NCBI RefSeq assembly: GCF_002135415.1
Contig: NZ_NEGJ01000009.1
Span: forward strand, 62,001 to 126,000
Direction: 5' to 3'
Length of the DNA stretch: 64,000 bases
Source: Acinetobacter sp. ANC 3832
GTDB taxonomy: Bacteria; Pseudomonadota; Gammaproteobacteria; Pseudomonadales; Moraxellaceae
In this document: positions 58,683-64,000 of the stretch, one piece after another
Numbering within the stretch: position 1 is the stretch's first letter
How the letters are laid out: each line of letters begins with the position of its first letter
Program-made: the position numbers and the translations under genes
The notes under the pieces: model-generated
The model's database searches: none
What the model was told of the DNA's origin: nothing
Seen by the model: only the letters and a program-made list of their open reading frames with translations

Positions 58683-60035
58683 ATGAAAAGATCAGCAAAT
58701 ATTAAGAAGCCAATGAAAGATGCTGTTTTGTCATCATTAGAAGCAGAGCTTAAAGAATATAGAATCAATGATGGTGATAATCTTCATTTTGTTGTTAGTC
58801 CTAAAGGTAATAAACGATGGGATTTAAGATATAAAAGTCCAGCTAGTGGAAAATGGACGTGGTTAGGCTTAGGTACATATCCTGAAGTTAGTGGAAAACA
58901 GGCAAGATTACAGGCACAAGAGTGGCTACAAAAAATTGCTGATGGTATTGACCCTATCGACTATAAAAATCAACAAAAGCAAATTGAAAATGGTGAATAT
59001 ACTTTTAAGAAATTAGCATTAGAGTATTGTAATGGTAAAACTTGGACGGATGGAACAAGGGTAAGAAATGAAGGAGCATTAACCAATCATGTTTATGATG
59101 TGATGGGAAAAAGAGACTATAGAAAGATTACCAAGAAAGAATGGTTGGAGTTATTTAAGCAAATCCAGCAAAAGCCCCACCCAAAAACTGGCAAGCCGAT
59201 TATTGAGATGGGTAATCGTGTAAGAGGTTTGTGTAAAGATATTTATGACCTAGCCGAAGTAACAGGCAGAATAGACTATAACCCTGTAGTGGGGATTGAA
59301 AAATTTTTAGAAAAGCATAAAAGTCAAAATATGCCCCATGTTACGGTGGAAGAGTTACCAAACTTATTAAAGGTAATCCATGCATTTAAAAGTCGTCAAA
59401 CATCTATAGGATTACAATTGTCACTTATGTTTGGTTGTCGACCTAACGAAATGAGAAAAGCGGTATGGGGTGAATTTGATATTGATAACAAATTATGGAA
59501 TATCCCTGCCCATCGTATGAAAAAACGGATCGAACATACTATCCCCTTATCAAACCAAGCATTAGATTTATTGCAAGAATTAAAAAGTTATAGTGGAGAT
59601 AGTCCTTATTTATTTCGTGGTCGTTTGAAAGCAAACCAACCCATATCTGAAAATACCTTTGGCAAAGCATTAAAAGATATGGGGTATAAAGGAAAACAAA
59701 CACCCCACGGCTTTAGGAATATTTTGAGTACGGCATTGCGTGAACATGGTTTTCAGCGTGAATGGGTGGAGTCTGCACTTGCCCATAAAGTTGGTGGTGT
59801 CGAAGATATATATAACAAGGCAGTCTATTTAAAACAACGTAAAGCTATGATGCAAACATGGGCAAACTATTTAGATAGTTTAGTTAATGTTATATCAACT
59901 GAAGTACCTGAAAACAATCAATCAATAGATGATTTGGCAATCAAACTAAATCTAACTGATAAACAAAAACAATTACTTGCAAATTTTTTTGAAGATACTG
60001 TTTTGGATAATGAATTTGGAGAGACTGCTGCGTAA
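58683..60035 (+). CDS. Tyrosine-type integrase (P4/prophage family)
   Basis: This 450-residue recombinase has an N-terminal arm-binding domain (LHFVVSPKGNKRWDLRYKS, then WLGLGTYPEVSGKQARLQAQ), a core-binding domain, and the catalytic residues Arg253 (GCRPNEM), His342 and Arg345 (PHGFRN), His368 (LAHKVGG) and Tyr377 (EDIYNKA). All active-site residues are present, so it is probably functional. Its position just after ssrA shows the element is inserted at the tmRNA 3' end. It may be expressed alone from an upstream promoter. Confidence 0.95.
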   Translation: MKRSANIKKPMKDAVLSSLEAELKEYRINDGDNLHFVVSPKGNKRWDLRYKSPASGKWTWLGLGTYPEVSGKQARLQAQEWLQKIADGIDPIDYKNQQKQIENGEYTFKKLALEYCNGKTWTDGTRVRNEGALTNHVYDVMGKRDYRKITKKEWLELFKQIQQKPHPKTGKPIIEMGNRVRGLCKDIYDLAEVTGRIDYNPVVGIEKFLEKHKSQNMPHVTVEELPNLLKVIHAFKSRQTSIGLQLSLMFGCRPNEMRKAVWGEFDIDNKLWNIPAHRMKKRIEHTIPLSNQALDLLQELKSYSGDSPYLFRGRLKANQPISENTFGKALKDMGYKGKQTPHGFRNILSTALREHGFQREWVESALAHKVGGVEDIYNKAVYLKQRKAMMQTWANYLDSLVNVISTEVPENNQSIDDLAIKLNLTDKQKQLLANFFEDTVLDNEFGETAA

Positions 60036-60059
60036 TAAAAAAATTAAGGGTAAAATATT

Positions 60060-60431
60060 ATGCAATTTATATCAGCGTATGATAGTTCAAAATCGACTAA
60101 ATTAGGCTTTAGATTATTACACATACAAGTAACAGATGATTGTCATTATCAAGTTGCGGTGTTTGATCCCAATGTCATTATGGCTGAAACTGAGCATGAA
60201 AATAGTCAGGTTTTAGCCCTTGCTGTACAACATTGGCTGGGCTATGGCTTGATTTACCCTAAATTAGATCAATTGGACATAAGCCAATTACAGCAAAGAT
60301 ATCCCAAAATTATTTTATTGGATGAGAACAACCCCGAATATGATGTCTTTACCCAATATGGACAAGTCGTTTTGGATTGGAATGAGTATCAAGATGAGGT
60401 AAAAAAATTGGTGTATCATGTCAGTTTATAA
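60060..60431 (+). CDS. Island hypothetical protein
   Basis: This 123-residue protein has an acidic, aromatic composition (YDSSKSTKLGFRLLHIQVTD) and ends with WNEYQDEVKKLVYHVSL. It has no signal or membrane segment. Only 24 bases separate it from the integrase stop, so it may be co-transcribed, or have its own start (AAGGG before ATG). No family recognised. It might be an excisionase-related or anti-repressor protein. Confidence 0.5.
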   Translation: MQFISAYDSSKSTKLGFRLLHIQVTDDCHYQVAVFDPNVIMAETEHENSQVLALAVQHWLGYGLIYPKLDQLDISQLQQRYPKIILLDENNPEYDVFTQYGQVVLDWNEYQDEVKKLVYHVSL

Positions 60432-60765
60432 TTGATTGTAAAACAAATATATTTTTATGTTTTTGTGGAGTTATTGGACAACGCAATAATCATATCTCGA
60501 ATTACCTTTTTATGGAACGACGGTAGTGCTAAAAAAGCATCTACGATGTCTTTATTTTTTATATGGTCATTTGTTTACGATATTGCCATCTAGTCTAAAG
60601 CGGATAATTAGGTAATTACACATTTGATCAGTTTGTGCAGCGTTAAATTTTTTAGATTAATTGGATTAAATGATATGAGGGGATTATTTTAATAGGTTTT
60701 AATTAAAATAATTTTTGCTATTTTGATAATTAAATGTAGTGAAAATAGAGTTAAATTTGGTCAAC

Positions 60766-60794
60766 TTGAGTTTGATGAAAAAATGGAGTATAAT
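60766..60794 (+). promoter_or_regulatory. Strong sigma-70-type promoter
   Basis: TTGAGT, exactly 17 bases, then TATAAT. It lies about 220 bases upstream of the replication gene start, giving a long 5' leader of the kind often used for antisense control. Confidence 0.6.
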
Positions 60795-60800
60795 AATCAC

Positions 60801-60819
60801 CTATTGTTAATATTAATAG
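60801..60819. promoter_or_regulatory. Inverted repeat, possible nick/hairpin site
   Basis: CTATTGTTAATATTAATAG is a nearly symmetrical hairpin, located between the promoter and the rep start. It contains a TAATATT core like that of rolling-circle replication nick loops. Function is only suggested. Confidence 0.3.
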
Positions 60820-61015
60820 TACATTTGTTGCATTTTGACATAATATAATTATAACATTTTTAAAATTTAGTATACCTACCTTTTTATATCTAATCCTTTA
60901 AGTGTTTTTTGACTTATTAAAAAATAGTCATGTGTATTTTTTTGATATTAATTTAGATGCTTTTTATTTTAAGTATATTAAAAATAATAAAAAATATTAT
61001 AAAGGAGATAAATAA

Positions 61016-61879
61016 ATGTATAAAAATAAAATTAATATAGATTGGTTAGATGTAGTTGTTGATGTAACACATGATCCAAAGAAGTTGTCTAAAGGGTTAA
61101 CAATCTATTTGGATGAGAACCATGATTTTGGTAAAGCACAAAAATCTTATAGTCCTTTGTATATAGAGTCTAATAATAAACATGTTTTAAAAGTCAAATC
61201 TGTAGATGATAGGTTAAAGATCAGTGGTAATTTTTATAAATGGTTAAATGGTCAAAACATTACAGGATGTGCCAGTATCGACGATTTGGTCTTAGATGTA
61301 GTTAAAAGATTTATTGAGATGGGATTAATTGAGCCAACAGATGAACAATTAGATATCATTAAAAAAGGTCAATATCGTATCTATCAAACCCATATTAAAC
61401 AGGATTTAATCTTTGATAATAAACAATTGGCTTTAAATTATTTAGATCAATTAAAAAAAGGTGGTTATTATCCATATAAACCTAAAACCATATATCAAAA
61501 TGGAGTTTATTTTGGTCAATCATCTAAACGGTGGGTACTAGGTTATTATCATAAAGGTAAAGAGATAGATCAAAAAAGGATTAAAAAGGACATTGTGAAT
61601 CCTGAATTAAAAGCACTTGCTGATGTCATGATTAGAGCTGAGATTAAAATTTATTATAGACAGCTAAAAGATTGGGATTTGATGTTTGCTTGGAAATGGC
61701 ATGATGTAGATCATTTAGATATATTTTTTAAAATCCATTTAAAAAAATTAAAAATACCAAATTTTAATTATGTAATTGAGCCATTAAAAATAAAACAGAT
61801 AGGAAGTTTTATAATTGCTTGTTATGTGGGGATATTAATCTTCTATATGGACGGTCAACAATCCATCGTAAAAGAGTAA
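61016..61879 (+). CDS. Phage gene II/X-type replication initiation protein with shifted C-terminus
   Basis: This 287-residue protein matches phage/plasmid replication proteins of the gene II/X (CRI) type: IDWLDVVVDVTHDPKKLSKG at the start, a domain with LKVKSVDDRLKISGN, and a basic helical C-terminal region (MIRAEIKIYYRQLKDWDLM). In filamentous phages such a protein nicks the origin for rolling-circle replication. The last residues (IIACYVGILIFYMDGQQS) do not look like the family, whereas the -1 frame over the same DNA does (see 61785-61956). AAAGGAGAT precedes the ATG. It indicates an inovirus-like or satellite element rather than a tailed prophage. Confidence 0.75.
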   Translation: MYKNKINIDWLDVVVDVTHDPKKLSKGLTIYLDENHDFGKAQKSYSPLYIESNNKHVLKVKSVDDRLKISGNFYKWLNGQNITGCASIDDLVLDVVKRFIEMGLIEPTDEQLDIIKKGQYRIYQTHIKQDLIFDNKQLALNYLDQLKKGGYYPYKPKTIYQNGVYFGQSSKRWVLGYYHKGKEIDQKRIKKDIVNPELKALADVMIRAEIKIYYRQLKDWDLMFAWKWHDVDHLDIFFKIHLKKLKIPNFNYVIEPLKIKQIGSFIIACYVGILIFYMDGQQSIVKE

Positions 61880-61956
61880 AATTTATGCAAGATTATAATA
61901 TCAATATAGATAATATTAATAATAAAAAACCAAAGGAGGATGTATGCAAAAACTAA
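61785..61956 (+). other. Out-of-frame C-terminal tail of the replication gene
   Basis: In the -1 frame this DNA reads CLLCGDINLLYGRSTIHRKR followed by VKFMQDYNINIDN and a stop at 61954-61956. The TIHRKRVKFMQDYNI pattern corresponds to the conserved C-terminus of gene II/X proteins (T-F/I-x-R-x-R-x-x-L...Y-x-x-D/N-I). The frame is open from about 61785. A one-base deletion between about 61785 and 61810, most likely in the short A-runs, explains it. Confidence 0.65.
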
Positions 61957-62162
61957 GACTAACAAAAAATGAAGTGTGCCATATTTTATCAATCAAAGCG
62001 GACAAGTTGGCTAAACTAATACAAACAGACGTATCTTTCCCACGACCTATCAAAGAGGGTGTTACTAGACAAGCATCCGTTTACTTTGATCGTCAGGACT
62101 TGGAGAATTGGTGGTGTAATAAAAAATCAGCTAATGATCCCAACGCCGTGTTAAGTGCTTAA
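61944..62162 (+). CDS. AlpA/MerR-like small DNA-binding protein
   Basis: This 72-residue protein starts MQKLRLTKNEVCHILSIKAD, with SFPRPIKEGVTRQASVYFDR and DLENWWCNK, the winged HTH of AlpA-type phage regulators/excisionases. A perfect AAGGAGG ribosome site is 7 bases ahead. It overlaps the shifted replication-gene frame by 13 bases. Likely controls integrase or replication of the element. Confidence 0.8.
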   Translation: MQKLRLTKNEVCHILSIKADKLAKLIQTDVSFPRPIKEGVTRQASVYFDRQDLENWWCNKKSANDPNAVLSA

Positions 62163-62185
62163 AGTGGCTTAAGTGGTAAGTTAGT
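62150..62185 (+). repeat. Iteron-like direct repeats after the AlpA-like gene
   Basis: TTAAGTGCTTA, AAGTGGCTTA and AGTGGTAAGTTAGTG are three near-tandem repeats of AAGTG(G/C)(T/C)TTA spaced 10-11 bases, overlapping the end of the gene. They could be binding sites for the AlpA-like protein. Confidence 0.35.
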
Positions 62186-62366
62186 GTTATATCAAAGCCT
62201 GAGTACTAAGGGTGGTTTGGGTAAATGTACTTGGTTTTGATAGTTTAATTTAATTTAAAATAATCATAAGCTTATGTTGCAAATAAAATAAAAAACAAAG
62301 TGACTTGAAACTTAAAAAAGCATCCTCACTTAAAATATAACTCAATAAATTTAAGAATCAAAAATT

Positions 62367-63890
62367 ATGTATTACAAGTGGAATAAATCACGTGCGGAAG
62401 ATCATATCGATAGTCTTTGTGGTGCTGTTAAAGAAGTCACAATTAAAGAATATACCCGCGATAAAAATTTATCGAGTATAAAAGTTAACGAAGCGTACTC
62501 AATGAATGCAGTACATTTATATGTAGATATCCTTAACTTAGCGGGTATATTAACAACAGCAAATGGAACTGAATCATCTACAACGCATAAACGGGCTATA
62601 CGTTTCTTTGATTCGCATGTGCGTGGTATAAAATTTATATTAGACCGAACAGATAGCATTTTTGTTGATTTTCATAATCAGAGATTACATGCTGTAATTG
62701 CTAAACCATATGGTGATGAATATGAAAAGGATCGTATTAATAAGGCTATAGCAATAGCAGATTTGATTATCGAATCTGTTAAAAAAAATCGTGAAGTTGA
62801 TGGGGATGAGGCAATTGAAGCAGCGGATATTCGTATTGGTATTGATACAGGTTTAGCCCTTGCCGTTAATAATGGACGTAGAAGTAATCGTGAGCCTTTA
62901 TTTTTAGGTGATCCTGCAAATCATGCTGCAAAACATGCATGTGGAAGCAATGTAGGAATTTATTTAACTACTAATGCCCGAGATGTCATTGGCTTGAGTT
63001 TAGATGAGAATAAAGATACTAAAAAAGTTAAATTAAAGTCTGATGAAATTGAAGCATCTAAGAATGCAGCAGATTTAGATTTGACATGTGATGATGTTAT
63101 GAAAGAGTTAAAAAATAATGATAAAAAGTTAAATGATTTTAGTTTTAGTAGAACTACCCCTCCTTTAAAAGATTTGGATTTTGATGATTTGTACTATAAA
63201 TCAGCCAAGCACCAGGAAATAGTATCAATTTATGCCGACATTGATGGATTTACAAATTTTGTAAGTGCGAATATTAATTCAGATGAAGGTAAAAAAGACA
63301 TTATTAGAGCTTTACACGTTTTACGATCTGAAATGGATGCAACACTAAGCAATGACTATAAAGGACGTCGTGTCCGTTTTATTGGTGATTGTTTGCATGG
63401 ACTAGTTTGTGAAGGATCACATGTTGAAACCAAAAAGGATAAATCGGTAGATGTTGCTACAGAGGCTGTTGCTGGTATTAGAAGTAGCTTTAATATGTGT
63501 TTGGATAAATTGAATGAATGTTTTGCAATAGATGGTATTGATGATTTAGGACTAGCAATTGGATATGAGATAGGTGATGTATCGTTAACACGAATTGGTA
63601 AACGAAATGATACTTCACGTTATGCAATTGGAATATCTACAATTGAATCAGAAGAAGCGCAAAAAGTTTGCAAGGGTAATGCTACTAAAATTGGTACAGA
63701 TGCATATGATAATTTGAGTGATAAGTATAAGAGTTTATTTAAAAATCAAGTTACTGTTGATTTAACCTATGAGTCAATTAAGTCTGCCGATCAAGCTGAT
63801 GAAAATAATAATACAGTCAAGAAAAGTAGCTTGTATGAATCAGCGCCATATGTAAATACTGACCTAAAAGCACATGCCAAATTTAAATGA
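62367..63890 (+). CDS. Tandem class III nucleotide cyclase (Pycsar-like candidate)
   Basis: This 507-residue cytoplasmic protein has two cyclase-homology-type regions. The second (about 284-455) is canonical: YADIDGFTNFV with Asp291 and RFIGDCLHGLV with Asp341 provide the two metal-binding aspartates, and GLAIGYEIGDVSLTRIG is a typical core strand pair. The first (about 45-210) is degenerate in metals (YVDILNLAG has Asp54, but the second Asp position is Asn104) yet keeps IRIGIDTGLAL and the transition-state-like GDPANHAAKHA (Asn185, Lys189). The second lacks that Asn. The halves therefore look complementary, like a fused heterodimer. A C-terminal tail has no known domain. The next gene overlaps its stop. 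It may make a cyclic mononucleotide; the base is not predictable. A Pycsar-type defence role is inferred from class and island location. Confidence 0.75.
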   Translation: MYYKWNKSRAEDHIDSLCGAVKEVTIKEYTRDKNLSSIKVNEAYSMNAVHLYVDILNLAGILTTANGTESSTTHKRAIRFFDSHVRGIKFILDRTDSIFVDFHNQRLHAVIAKPYGDEYEKDRINKAIAIADLIIESVKKNREVDGDEAIEAADIRIGIDTGLALAVNNGRRSNREPLFLGDPANHAAKHACGSNVGIYLTTNARDVIGLSLDENKDTKKVKLKSDEIEASKNAADLDLTCDDVMKELKNNDKKLNDFSFSRTTPPLKDLDFDDLYYKSAKHQEIVSIYADIDGFTNFVSANINSDEGKKDIIRALHVLRSEMDATLSNDYKGRRVRFIGDCLHGLVCEGSHVETKKDKSVDVATEAVAGIRSSFNMCLDKLNECFAIDGIDDLGLAIGYEIGDVSLTRIGKRNDTSRYAIGISTIESEEAQKVCKGNATKIGTDAYDNLSDKYKSLFKNQVTVDLTYESIKSADQADENNNTVKKSSLYESAPYVNTDLKAHAKFK

Positions 63891-64000
63891 TTTAGTTGGT
63901 TACCTAATTAACAAGAAAATTTCTATTCAACAAATAGATGAAAATACGATTATTTTTGAGTTGAAATTTTATACTGATGGTGGTGATGCCCGTATTGAAG
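63874..64000 (+). CDS. Partner of the cyclase, N-terminal fragment (cut by window end)
   Basis: An ATG at 63874 starts MPNLNDLVGYLINKKISIQQ and continues through IDENTIIFELKFYTDGGDARIE to the window edge (about 42 residues, open). It overlaps the cyclase stop by 17 bases, so the two are coupled. The visible part is hydrophilic; no TM or TIR signature can be judged from this length. It is the expected position of an effector or regulator of the cyclase product. Confidence 0.6.
   Translation, partial: MPNLNDLVGYLINKKISIQQIDENTIIFELKFYTDGGDARIE

Larger units (their letters stand above)
60432..61015. other. Long non-coding AT-rich region upstream of the replication gene
   Basis: No gene in these 584 bases. 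The right half holds a strong sigma-70-type promoter (60766-60794), the inverted repeat at 60801-60819, and the ribosome site AAAGGAGATA just before the replication gene. The left part is low-complexity AT sequence. It may contain the double-strand origin expected near a gene II/X-type replication protein. Confidence 0.55.

Noticed and set aside
61738..61750. TTTAAAAAAA as a programmed -1 slippery site in the replication gene
   Set aside because: The -1 frame directly after this site meets stop codons within about 20 bases, so it cannot produce the conserved tail; the shift must be further downstream.

Overview
The window looks like a chromosomal segment of an Acinetobacter species. It has low GC, many close Acinetobacter-type proteins, the rubA-rubB-estB-oxyR gene order described in A. 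baylyi ADP1, a wax ester synthase/DGAT of the AtfA type, and a tmRNA whose tag reads ANDESYALAA. Most of it is housekeeping or core-accessory sequence. Two blocks stand out as possible undescribed systems.

Block 1 (about 0.8-9.6 kb, all minus strand). In transcription order this is a compact second Tat translocase (tatA, tatB, tatC), a small peptide with a textbook double-glycine leader, a Tat-targeted FAD oxidase of the cholesterol-oxidase (VAO) type, and a complete type I export machine: HlyD adaptor, C39-peptidase ABC transporter and TolC-like channel. The layout suggests that the peptide is cleaved and exported by the C39 ABC/HlyD/TolC trio while the oxidase reaches the periplasm through its own Tat pore. 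I know of no named system with this composition.

Core region (10-47.7 kb). It holds quinone-oxidoreductase-like genes, D-cysteine desulfhydrase, a TetR regulator with an EamA exporter, a TonB siderophore receptor, cysN and cysD separated by a palindromic repeat, and a Wzi-type outer-membrane protein. Then come lysS, apt, the rubredoxin/rubredoxin reductase/esterase/OxyR operon, an orphan response regulator, ppk1, thrH, cysH and atfA. The block ends with rng-maf-mreDCB facing gatCAB.

Region 47.7-58 kb. A putative phage abortive-infection membrane protein (putAbiC-like) sits after gatB, beside a decayed histidine-kinase tail, which suggests an exchange site. Then follow hypothetical secreted proteins, a LysR regulator divergent from a split chromate transporter pair, an SbmA/BacA-like peptide transporter, a DJ-1/PfpI protein, a lipoprotein and glpK.

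Block 2 (58.1 kb to the window end). The tmRNA gene ssrA is followed by a tyrosine integrase, so an integrative element occupies the ssrA 3' end. Its modules are a hypothetical gene, a long AT-rich regulatory region, a filamentous-phage gene II/X-type replication protein with a C-terminal frameshift, an AlpA-like regulator, and a large protein with two class III nucleotide-cyclase domains. The start of an overlapping partner gene is cut by the window edge. A tandem-domain cyclase with an overlapping partner, carried on a phage-like island, points to a Pycsar-like signalling defence system, but the effector lies outside the window. The other end of the island is also outside.
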